From Ovis canadensis (lineage: Eukaryota > Chordata > Mammalia > Artiodactyla > Bovidae): a stretch of 64,000 nucleotides of DNA. The translations under genes were made by a program, and so were the position numbers. The notes under the pieces are model-generated. The model saw only the letters and a list, made by a program, of their open reading frames with translations, was not told the DNA's origin and ran no database searches. The stretch spans positions 44,866,501 to 44,930,500 of the forward strand of contig NC_091255.1 of the NCBI RefSeq assembly GCF_042477335.2. Reading direction: 5' to 3'. Each line of letters opens with the position of its first letter. Positions within the stretch are counted from its first letter, which is position 1. Shown here one piece after another: positions 35,656-47,100 of the stretch.

Positions 35656-38597
35656 CTTAGTTCAGACCTTATAAACCTCTGTCTCTTTTCTCCAAAACTG
35701 GAAAGTCACTTCCCACTTCATGTCTCAGCCTTCTTCATTCCCACCGGGAAGAGGTCAGCCAGGAGCCACTAAGGCCCCTTCAACACTGACATCCTGGATT
35801 TGAGCTCTCCTGTATGTAAAATGTATTCACAGGCAACCCTTTCCAGCATCCTCAAATTAGCCCAAATCTCTGGCAGAGGAGGACAAAAGCAGAGTAGTTG
35901 GAACAGGGGCCACTGGCTCACCACAGAATGACCAAAGAGCAGGGTCTAGGCCAGCCTTTGCTCAGGTGACCCTAGCCTCGGAAACACCACTTTCCTAGGC
36001 TAAATCTCAAGACCCAGGGCTGGAAAGAGAAGGCAACCTTGGCTTGCCCACCCCAGGAGTCCAGGGCCCTAAGAGCTCCAGATTTATTTATCACAAATCA
36101 GTTCTCTCTGCATTTCTCACCTACCTTTGCAGTTAACACCTGATGTTTAAAAGGCAAGCCTCAAGGAGCAGTCTCAGAAGGCCCTCCTCAAATTTGAGGA
36201 TAGGTGGGAAAATAAGGAGGGGCTTTATCTGGAGGAAGGTTGGGTTCGAATTATCTCCCCCTAAAGAAGCCTCCAGGCTTTTTAGCAACAGCTGGAAAAG
36301 GCACACAGCCTATCTTCTGTGTTCCATCCACTTTCACTTCAGTTTACCCTTACTGAGGACAGAAAAGCTAAGTAATTTGTCCAAGGTCACACAGCTAGTA
36401 AGTAGTGGATCCAGGATTTGAATTCTGGCAACCTAGCTCCTGGGCCAGCTTTGGGAACCATTCATTCTACTCTATTTCACAACAGAGCTAAGGAAGGGTT
36501 AGAAGACTACCGGGCAACCGCACAAAGGATAAAGGAGAGAGAAATAATGGTTAAATTACTCTGGGAGCTGAGTGAGGATCTCAGCCTGAGGAATGAAACT
36601 TAGGTTAAAACCCTTCAGTTTGGGCGTAACCATTCCCAAAGTAACCGTCCTCCTCACCCTCCTCTTTCTGCAGGTGTGATTACTGCCTCGGGCAGGCAGG
36701 GATGGGTGGAGAAGATAACACCCCATTCCCCACCCCTCTCACAGGCTAGCCTGCCTGGCGCCTGACCCCAGGGAAGGACAAACTAAAGCACTCATTGCTT
36801 CATAAAAGCTGCTTTGGGAATCTTGTCTGGGGTGGTCGGGGGCGGTGAGGTGGGGGGTGGTCCACTAAGCTAACTGGGAGCCCAGGAGATAATGATTCCC
36901 TTTCCTTAGCCTCAGTCATCTGAGCTCTGGGCTGGCTCCAATCTTCCTGCATCCCAAAGTACTTAAAGGGGTTTTACTCTTGGAAGTCTCAGGACAAGAG
37001 AGACCCAAGCATCCCAACAATTAGAGTTCAACCCAAGCTGCTGCTGGAGATGTTGTTGGGGGCTGGAGCTGGGGGGTGGGGTGTCTACTGGACCTGACAG
37101 TTGGTTCTTAGCTCCTCCTCCCATCCTTAGAAGCTGGCTTCCCTACCTGGCCAGAAGCGTGGGCACAGACCCCTTGGGCTGGGATCAGTTAGAATGACTC
37201 ATCAAAGGGTGTGGGAGATTCTGGGCAGAATACCCTGGGGCCTGAGCCCTCCCTCAATCCACACAAGAGCTTTTGAGGACACTGCCCAAACACTCAACTA
37301 GTGAGACTTCTGTCTCACCCAACTTCCAGAATGACGTTGGGGGTGGGGCCTGTAGGTGGGGAGGGTCAAGTCCCAGACTTGAGCTTGGAAACCCAAGTCA
37401 CTGAAGCTCCTGCTCAGAGTCCAAATCTTCCCTGTCCCTTGGCCTCAGGATTGCCAGCCTCAAGATCAGTCCTGTGGCTCCTGGCCCCTCCCTGTCCCAA
37501 TATTCAGGGTTCCCAGGAGGCGTCCCACACCCCATCCCCCACGAGCTTTTGCACGTGCTACCCAGCTTATATCCCACAAAACCCACACACATCCCGACAG
37601 TGGAGGGAAGAGAGAATTCCTTTGAACAGCCCTTCTAGGCAAGGGGGGCGGGTGGTGGGAGATCGGAAAGAAGAGGAAGAGGATGGAAGGGAAGAGGGAG
37701 GGGGAGGAGGCAGAGGCTGCAGGAAGGCCTGAGATGCAGGAAGCAGCTGGGAGTGGGGGGAGGCTTTGTGCCTGAGGTGTTCTCTGGGTCCTAGGGTCCA
37801 CAATGTTCATTATTTTCTGGGCTCTGTGGAGTGAGGCTGCGCATCTCCATCTATCATGGCCAAGGGGGTGGACCTTCACTCCCAGGCCCTGAGCAAGGGT
37901 ACAGGGCAGTCTCAGGCCCCTTGTTATGCATGGGGGGTTGAGGAGAGTATCAAAACAGCTGCCAGGACAGCGGACGTAGATGTCACTGCCACCCTTCCCC
38001 TCCCTCCCTGCAGTCACACTTTCACACAGTGGCCAGAATCCTTTAGATGAGAGATAAAAGCTAGAGCTCTCACTGGTGAAACCCGGGCCCCAGGCCTCCA
38101 GAATTCCTCCTCCAAAACTCCTTCTTCCTGTTTGAGAGGCAGGAATGCCCTAGTAAGGCCCTGAAGACAGGGATTCCACCCCTCATTTCCAACCTGGGCC
38201 CAATGCAGGCAGTTGATAGCATACCCTCTTCAGAATTCCAGAGGGCAAAAGCCAGCTTCAGGCGGCCACATGGGTGATGAGGACCATTCCTTTCTTTCCC
38301 TTTCTCCTCCACCATGAGACCAGAAACATCGGGCCAAAGTTTCACACCTTAAAAAGTACAAAGGTTCCCTATTGTTAAAATGCAGATTCCAAGGCCAGCC
38401 TCTGAGATTCTGCTTCACAAAGTCTGGGGGAGGATCCAGAAATCTGAATTTTAAAAAAGTTCAAACTAGGCAGCTCTGAGAATCTTGAAAATGATCCTTT
38501 GTCCCTCCCCCATTATTCCCCCTCCACACTCAAGAGTAGAGGCCCACACTGAGGCTACTGAGTGGTTGGACTGCCTTCCCCCAATATTTAGTGAAGG
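35656..38597. other. Intergenic sequence upstream of PPP1R9B, no gene seen
   Basis: Apart from the MIR fragment near 36340-36430, I recognise no gene. The stretch 36600-37900 is GC-rich and purine/pyrimidine-skewed. It includes an AG-rich run at about 37660-37730. Longer ORFs are composition-driven. Confidence 0.55.
36338..36432 (-). mobile_element. MIR SINE fragment
   Basis: Reverse MIR core: GTCCAAGGTCACACAGCTAG, TAAGTAGTGGATCCAGGATT. Confidence 0.8.
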
Positions 38598-38800
38598 GCT
38601 TCCCTGGTAGCTCAGGCGGCAAAGAATCTCCCTGCAATGCAGGAGCCCGGGGTTCAATCCCTGGGTCAGGAAGATTCCCCGGAGGAGGAAATGGCAAACC
38701 ACTCTAGTATCCTTGCCTGGACAATTCCATGGATAGAGGAGCCTGGTGGGCTACAGTCCATAGGGTCGCAGAGTCGACACGACTGAGGGACTAACACACT
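38598..38800 (+). mobile_element. Bov-tA SINE just upstream of the PPP1R9B CpG island
   Basis: GGCTTCCCTGGTAGCTCAGG head, GGTTCAATCCCTGGGTCAGG, GGAGCCTGGTGGGCTACAGT. It ends ~160 bp before the CpG island. Confidence 0.92.
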
Positions 38801-38959
38801 TACTTAATATTTAATGGGGGGGTGAGGTTATATATGTTGTGAGAAGCTACAGTCAGAGGTTGGGATGGAAGGGTTGAAGAAGACTGGCCAACCACTGGGG
38901 TCAGCGGAAGGCTATGGCGAGGGCCGGTAGGGGAGGAGTATGCATTGGGGTGGAGGGGA

Positions 38960-41110
38960 AGGGGAGGGCTCACAGGCTCCGGTCCCGGAAATTCGATCCC
39001 TTTAGGACCCAGAGATGCCAGTCCCCCAGCGGCGGCGGCGAGAAGGGCAGCCGCTTGGTCTCCGGCAGCCGCCGCTCGGGCAGAGCCAGAGAAAGACCGA
39101 GGCTCGGGGCGCGGGGGGGAGGGAGGGAGGGAGGGTGGCGCGGCGGCGGCGGCGGCGGAGCGGCCCGGGCCGGCCGAGCAGCTATGGGCGCCCGGGTGCC
39201 GGGCCCCTGGAGAGCCAAGGCCCCCGACCGGGGTAGGGGGTGCCGGGGCTACCAGCCCCGCTGACACCGCCTCGGACGATGTGAGCGGGCGCCTCCGCTG
39301 CTGCAGGGCAAGCGGTCCCACCGGCTCCGAGCGCCGCTTTTCTAATTTGGGTGGGGGCCACCATACCAGGCCGCTCGGGCTTTGGTAGAAGGGCGGGCTG
39401 TCTTTGGCAGCTTGGTTGGGGGAGGCGATCCGCACAGGGCGCTCGGAGATTCTTTTTTCCTTTTTTTTTTTAAAGCGAGGTTAACTGTTTTGGGTAGCTT
39501 GGTTTTGGGGGGAGGCTTTAAAAAGGCCTTTCGGGGTTCCTTTTCTCTGGGGGAGGGGGCGGTGGTCCCGACTTGGCCCGCCGCCTGTTGGAAGGGGGGA
39601 GCGGGAAGCGTTGGGATGTGAACCCAGCTCCCCCCACTATGATGAAGACGGAGCCACGGGGGCCTGGGGGTCCCCTCCGGAGCGCCTCCCCGCACCGCAG
39701 CGCCTACGAGGCGGGCATCCAGGCTCTGAAACCTCCCGACGCGCCCGGGCCCGACGAGGCACCCAAGGCAGCCCACCACAAGAAATATGGCTCCAACGTC
39801 CATCGCATCAAAAGTATGTTCCTGCAGATGGGCACGACGGCGGGCGCGCCGGGTGATGCGAGCGGCGGCGCGGGCCCCACCGAGGCCCTGCGGGCGCCCG
39901 AGCGCGGCGTGCGCTTGTCGTTGCCGCGGGCCAGCAGCCTGAACGAGAACGTGGACCATAGCGCCCTGTTGAAGCTGGGCACCAGCGTATCGGAGCGCGT
40001 GAGCCGCTTCGACTCCAAGCCCGCGCCCTCCGCGCAGCCCGCGCCGCCGCCACACCCGCCGTCCCGGTTGCAGGAGACGCGGAAGCTGTTCGAACGGAGC
40101 GTCCCCGCGGCCGCGGGCGGCGACAAGGAGGCCGCGGCGCGGCGGCTGCTGAGGCAGGAGCGCGCTGGCCTGCAGGACCGGAAGCTGGACGTCGTGGTGC
40201 GCTTCAACGGCAGTACCGAGGCGCTGGACAAGCTGGACGCCGACGCCGTGTCTCCGACGGTCAGCCAGCTAAGCGCTGTCTTTGAGAAGGCCGACTCGAG
40301 GACCGGCCTCCACCGCGGGCCCGGGCTGCCCAGGGCCGCGGCCGCCGGGATTCCCCAGGTCAACTCGAAGCTGGTCAGTAAGCGGTCCCGGGTGTTTCAG
40401 CCGCCCCCGCCGCCGCCCGCCCCGTCGGGGGATGCCCCAGCCGAGAAGGAGCGCGGCCCCGGAGGGCAGCAGCCCCCGCAGCACCGAGTGGCCCCCGCCC
40501 GGCCGCCCCCCAAGCCCCGGGAGGTGCGCAAGATTAAGCCGGTGGAGGTGGAGGAGAGCGGGGAGTCGGAGGCCGAGGCAGCGCCCACAGAGGTGATCCA
40601 GGCGGAGGTGACAGTCCACGCGGCCCTGGAGAATGGCAGCGCCTTGGCAACCACCGCTAGCCCGGCGCCTGAGGAGCAGAAGGCTCAGGCGGCTCCCGAG
40701 GAGGAGGCGGCGACCGTGGCGGTGCCTGAAAAGGGGGTGGGCAATGGCCGGCCCCCGGACGTGGCCCCCGAGGACATAGACGAGTCCAAAAAGGAGGACT
40801 TCTCGGAGGCGGACTTGGTGGACGTGAGCGCCTACAGTGGGCTGGGGGAGGACTCTGGGGGCAGTGCCCTGGAGGAGGACGACGAAGAGGAGGAGGAGGA
40901 GGGGGAGCCCCCCTACGAGCCCGAGTCGGGGTGCGTGGAGATCCCAGGGCTCTCGGAAGAAGAGGACCCGGCCCCGAGCCGAAAGATCCATTTCAGCACA
41001 GCGCCCATCCAAGTGAGTGAGCCCCCCTCCCCGCCCCCGCGCCGCCCCTGCCACGTGCGCGCAGTCGCCCCCGCCTCGCCAGCCAGCCGGCTTTGGCAGG
41101 CTGAGTCAGC
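38960..41110 (+). promoter_or_regulatory. PPP1R9B: CpG island covering the PPP1R9B promoter and exon 1
   Basis: Dense CpG and very high GC, with no TATA box. It includes a GGC/CGG trinucleotide run (about 39138-39162) and a G-run cluster (GGGGGGGAGGGAGGGAGGGA region, 39113-39137). The transcription start is probably between ~39100 and 39600 but cannot be fixed from sequence. Confidence 0.8.
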
Positions 41111-44100
41111 CCTGTCACCCAGCCCCCTTCCCAGAAGTTACCTCCCTGAGGGGGGCGTGGGGGACTTCCAGCTGTTTGTCAGCGGGGGAGAGTATTTAGG
41201 CCTGAGATGAGGTGGCCTGCCCTGACCTGCCCTCGGGTTCCTCTGCCTGCTGCCCCACCCTGCCATGCGCCGGTCCTGGGACACCTGCTTTCCCTTCCTT
41301 TTCCAGACATTCTCCCTCCGGAGACTGCCAGAGGCCTGGGCTTAAGTGGTGGGAAGGTGTGTGTGTGTGTGTACCTGTGACCTCAGAAGAGCACCCCCGC
41401 TTTGGTCCTTACTCTTCTCTGGATCGGAGGGGCATGAGGAGCTTAGAAACACCCCTGCTTTCCTCCTGCACCAGAGCTGCACACGGGGGTGGAGGAGCCA
41501 GAAACTTCCCAAAACGAAGGTGCAGCCCCTCCTTCAAACTGGCTGTAGCCCTCACCCCAACTTTGCAGAAGTGAAAGAGGGAAGCAAGTCTCTGAGGTTG
41601 AGCTGAGCTGGGACCATGTGACTGGGGGCCCAGTTCCCTGGGGTCTGTGCTGGGCCAGCTCCCGAGGTGGGGGTACAAGGTTACATAGGCAGGCACTTTC
41701 TGTGGGTTTTGAGGAGCCTAGGCCTTCAGCAGGGTATGGAGGAGGAGGGGGTGGGGCTGGGAAACTCCCAGGTGCCTGGCAGCAGCCTCCTACTTTTGCT
41801 CTTGGTGTTGGCAGGCACCAAGCGCTCTTGCCTCATTCTCTGGGTACCCTGAAAGGACAGAAGATCCTCCCTTTTGGGGGGCACATACACTGTTGGTGAT
41901 TGGTTTGTGGGTTGTGCCAGTGCCCTCAGATCCTCAGGAGAGTGCTGGGAGAGATCCCTGGGAGAATTAAGAACCCCAGCCCCCAGTTTCCTGAGGCTTC
42001 CCTGGTGGCTCAGATGGTAAAGCATCCGCCTGCAGTGCTCTACCCTCTATTCTTGGCTGGCACATTCAGCTTAAAGACTTTTTCTCACCACCCCTAGCTC
42101 AGCTGTGCCCAAGTCCAAGTCTGCTGTATGGGGGTGTCAAGGCCAAGGAAAGTTCAGCCTTTACCCCTCCCCAGTCAAACCCCCCCTCTGTTTGATTGAA
42201 ATTTCCATAACTCCTGGACACTGAAGCTGCCCATTTCCTCCCACCTGCCCCAGCATCTTAACCTCTGTTCCTCTTCCACCTCCCACCCCAGGGGGCCTGG
42301 GAAGTACAGCTCGCCACTCAGGCCAGCCCCTTCCCCCAGGCTGTGACCTCACAAGCCTTTTTGCCTCTCCTCTCCTTTTCTGAAGTGCTGGGATCCTGGA
42401 GGCAGAGAACTGAAGGATATGGGGTGTTTCTTGGGACACTGAGGATGCAAGTGGGGACCACTGAGGGGGTCAGGACACCCCACGGCCCTGCCACAGCAGT
42501 TCTCTGAACTGCCTGATCCCCTCAGAGGTAGAGTTTGGTCTTTTAGTCCTGAGCCTCTGACTGTCTATATTTGACACCTTACCCTGATTTTTGGGTAAAA
42601 AATAGCACATGATTTGGAGCAGTGCTCCCTGACTCCCTGGTGACAGTTGCTCGCCTGTGGTGTGTGGTGCTGCTTTGTGTGTCTGACTTTTGACCTTGCT
42701 GGGGATGTCTTCCTCCCCACCCAGTTTTTCCCTCTCTCTGCCCCCACCCCTGCACTAATACTAAGTCCAAGGTCTTGTGCCCCTCGGATGACCCAATTGT
42801 TGCCCACAATACAGAGGCTTCCGCTGAGGATAGAAACCTCAATTCTAGATAGTTATCTGGAGAGGGGGACTGGACCCAGGGCCCTCGGATAGGCTGGACA
42901 CATGGAGGTGGGCAGTGTGAATGGTGGTCTGAGGCCTCTGACCCTCCCGCCTGAGTTTCCTGCAGGGGGCAGGATTTAATAATCTGAGAAAAGAAGGGAG
43001 GACAAAGCCTAGGACAGGCTGTGAGGGTGTTTTGGAGGTCACAGTGTGTGTCTGTGTTTGTGTAATTGCATGTGCTTACTCGTGGTGGGGAGGAGTTTGG
43101 TTGACCCAGGCTGCCACATAGACTGAGGGATGAAGAGACCCTCTCTGCTGGGATAGAGGGTGAGGGTCAAGGGACTGGCATGCAGAAGTGGGCCAAAGCC
43201 AGTTTGCGAGATCTAGGCGCATGGCAGCCCCGTCCTGGGGCTTGGGACCTGTGTGCAGTGGGGACAAAGTCCAGTGACCTACCCACCAGTCTCATCCCAC
43301 CCTGCTATGGGCTGGCTCCCGTGACCTTGGACAGTGGGTCTAGCATCGTGCATTGTATATGGACTAGGTGGCCCATTTCTCCCAGGAGCTTGGGGCTACT
43401 GGCCAGATGTCGAGAGGGCAGTCTGACTGCTGCACCATCGACAAAGAACGCTAAGGGTTTGCGCTCTTTCTCTGATGCTGTAAAGTTGAGGGCAGTGAGT
43501 TAAGTGACCATGTAGGCCCCTCCCAGCTAGAGCCCCCTGGTGGGAGCCATGGTGCTTGGGGGGGTGACACTAAACCAAGGCTGGGACACAAGAGCTGCTG
43601 GCCTGGGTGCCCGTAGCGCCTGCTTCTGGAGGAGAGGGACCCTGGCAGGGGCCTCGGGGGAGACAGTGTCCCACTCCAGCTGCTCAGGCCTCAGGCCCAG
43701 CCATCTGATAGAGCTGCTGCTACCCTTCATCGCCCCCGCTTGGCTCCAAGTGGTGCCAACCTGTCGCTGCAGGCAGTGAAGTGGGAACATGTCATGGTAC
43801 CCCAAATGGTGCTCATTAACCTCCCACCAGGAGCACCCCGCCTGGACCCAAACTTAGGCACTCCTGCAAGGCCCTTGTCCTACCTTCTCGGTTCTTTGGA
43901 GGAGGGTCAGGCTGGGGATTCCCCTCTCTGCTGAGCCACCAGAGGAGTACAGAGGACAGTGAGGCCAGGTTCACTGTGGACAGTGTCAGAGGCTGCCACT
44001 TGCCTGCTCTCCTTGCTTTCTGCAAGGTGTTGGGCCTGGGGCCTCCTAATGCCCTGGGGATAAGGGGAGTACCTCAGAGAGCTGCAGTTCAGAAGGGAGA

Positions 44101-47100
44101 TTGAGGTCTGGCCACGTGGGCAAGGCCATAGGGGCCCCTCAAGAGGAGGGCCTACCCATTCTCCGTGCGGGTACCGGTGGTCCTTCTGCCTCTCTCCTCC
44201 ACCCTGGCCGCTTCAGGTCCAGGCGAGCTGGGTCCTGGTGCTCCGCTTCCTCTTTCTGCCCTTCTCTCTCCTCCCCCCCACCCCGTGTCTCACACCCGCT
44301 CCCCCCTCCCCATCTGGCATCCTCCCGCATCTCTTCCACTCCTTATCCCTCCTCCTCTTCCCCTCTGCTGCTCAGCGTGTTCTTCCTCTCTCCTGCTATC
44401 TGTGTCCACCCTCGTCTTTGTCTGGGATGGGGACTGTCTGTTGGCCTCTCTCTGGCCTGGGAGCCTGGGTTCATGAGTAGGACAGTTTCTCCAGCGTTGA
44501 CCTTCCTTTCCTCCTCTAACTGGCCATGCTTGTGTGGTCAGGGCTGCAGGAGAGAGTCATGGTGGGGATGTGGCAAGGCTAGGTCCCTTTCTGCCTTGCC
44601 CCCTAACTCGGAACTGGAAGGGCCCCACTCTGAGCTGGGAGCAGCGCGGGCTGGGGAAGGCCTCACCTCAACCTGTCTGGGGGTTGGGGAGGCCTCTGGC
44701 AGGAGGGGAGCGCAGTGGTTGGTGCAGCCTGCCCCTCCAGCCTCCTCTCACTGGGTTAGCCCTTGCCCTCCTATTGGCGCCTCTGACAAGCAGCCTGTTC
44801 CCCAGGTGTTCAGCACCTACTCCAACGAGGACTACGATCGTCGCAACGAGGACGTGGATCCCATGGCAGCCTCTGCTGAGTACGAGCTGGAGAAGCGGGT
44901 GGAGAGGTTGGAGCTGTTCCCTGTGGAACTGGAGAAGGGTGAGCTGGGCCACTGGGCCTCTGCCTCGTGCCAACTTCCGCCCTGGGGGGACCCTCAGGGC
45001 TTCCACTGAGATGTTCTGCTTCCTCTAACTGGGCCTCTGTCAGCAACCCCCAGCCACACAGACTCAGCCCATTCCAAACCCCCACCACCACGCTGTCCCG
45101 CTGCACTCTGCTGCTGCAGTTGCCAGGCCCCTCACGAGCACTGTGGGCTGGATCCTGGGCTCTGCGGGCCAAGCCACAGTGGGAGAGAGATGGAGCGGGG
45201 AGAGGGCAGGCATGGCTGGAACGCTCACATCTAAGTGCATCCTTTGCACAGTGAGGGGGCCGGGAAAGGAAGGAGGGGCCACTGTCAAAGCATTTAACAG
45301 GAGACCTGACCAGACCTGGGGGGATCCCCAAGGAAAGAGACGCTTGAGTTGAACTCTGAAGAGGAGATGAGGGGAGTCTGCAGAAAAGAGGAGAGAGACC
45401 TGGTAGATTCGGAGGGTGGGGGAGAAGGCTGTGCATACAAGACCATGTCAACCACTTTTCTAACATGGACTGGCAACCTTGCAAGGTGTGAGAAAGGTAT
45501 TCTAGAGAGACTATACCAAGCTGTGCTGTGGGGCAAAGGGTTGTACATGGTTGGAGAGGGGCCCCTCTAGTGTGGACACGGTGATTGCCGTGTGGGAAGG
45601 GGGTTGGATTTGAGAGATTCTTGGAAGGTGGGATTGACGGGATTCGGGGGTTACTTGGCTTCCACAGAGGCTGCAGCGGGAGGGAGGAATCCAGGTGACT
45701 CCCAGGCCCTGTGAAGCGGGGGCAGGCTGGAAAAGCCTATTTGTGGGGGAAGATCTCGTTCAGATGTCAGAGGCCCATGAGACAGAGGGGTGCAGCTGTG
45801 GAGAGAGGAGTGGGTCTTGCGGGAGAGAAAAGCAGGAGGTCTTGAGTCACTGAGGCTGTGAGCAGGGATAACACTGCTTAGGGAGGGGGGCGATCAGCCC
45901 CCTCGTGGCTCCCCCACCGGTCCGCATGGCCACTACACACCTCATCTGCATACACACAGTGCCCCCTCAGCACGCCCTGCTGCCCATCAGTTCTTTGGCT
46001 GGGGCAGAGGGCAGACAGTGACCCAAGAGCATCCTAGTTGGCTTGGCAAAGAGAGAGTGACAGAACCACATGTGGGACATCCCCTCAGCATGGAGACTGC
46101 TTCTTGAGGTGAGGCTGTGCCCCACTGTGAGGGCTGGGGATGGGCCTCTCACTCTCTCCCCTGCAAATCCTCAACCCATCCTGCCCCCCCTACTGGCTTC
46201 TCATCACCCTCTGTTTCACAGACTCCGAGGGCCTGGGCATCAGCATCATTGGCATGGGGGCCGGGGCGGACATGGGCCTTGAGAAGCTGGGCATCTTCGT
46301 CAAGACCGTGACTGAGGGCGGCGCAGCCCATCGGGACGGCAGGTACCGCCTCCCCTTCCTTTATCAGCCACCGTCTGTGGGGCAGGTCACTGGGCAGGTC
46401 ATGGGCCAGTGCCTGTGTGGGGCTCAGATGTTTGCGGAGACCACTGTGCCTGTTGCTGGCCCACTCCCCAGGGAGCGGTGAGCAGCACAGACGGGGCCCT
46501 TGGCTCCGTGGCACTCGCATGCTGTGTAGGTGTTGTGTTTCGGGCCATGGTGAGGAGAGCGTGGGTGCGGAGGCTCTGTGCCTAGTAGAGTACACATTGA
46601 GCTGTCTTTTTCATTTAGGAAATACTGAGCCTGTGACACTGTTGCAGGGCTGGTGCCAGGCCCTGGGAATCAGTGATGAGGGCCTTGCCCTGAAGAAGCA
46701 CGTAGTGTAGTAAGGCAGATGGGCATTCAAGAGGGCACGCAGGAAATGGTGAAATGGACAAAAGTACAGGGTGGCACTAAAACCTCAGTCAGGAGGGCTT
46801 GACCTCTTGGGGTTTCAGGGAGGTCTTCCTGGAGGAAGTGACATTGGAGTTGAGACCTAAAGCATGAGCAGGAGTGGGGTGTGCAGTGTCCCAGGCAGGG
46901 CATTGAAAGCAGGCAGGTGTGGCTGGAGCTAGATACCACGGGATTCAGGTGTCTTATGAGGTTAGAAGAGCCCGTGGGGGTGGGCCGGGGAGGAGGCTGC
47001 TCCTTGCCTACATGCTTATGTTTGGCCCCTGAGGCTGGAAGGTGTGAGTTCTGTGGGTCAGAGGGCTCAGGAAAGAACCCCTGGAGTTCTGGGCAGCCCA

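Noticed and set aside
39573-39638. N-terminal extension of the PPP1R9B frame (22 codons)
   Set aside because: The open frame starts with TTG and contains no ATG before 39639; the Met-Met-Lys-Thr start matches known spinophilin.
44101-45009. 302-codon ORF running into PPP1R9B exon 2
   Set aside because: Its first part is pyrimidine-rich intron 1; a clear acceptor at 44804-44805 begins the real exon. No evidence for an alternative 5' exon, though RNA data could test this.
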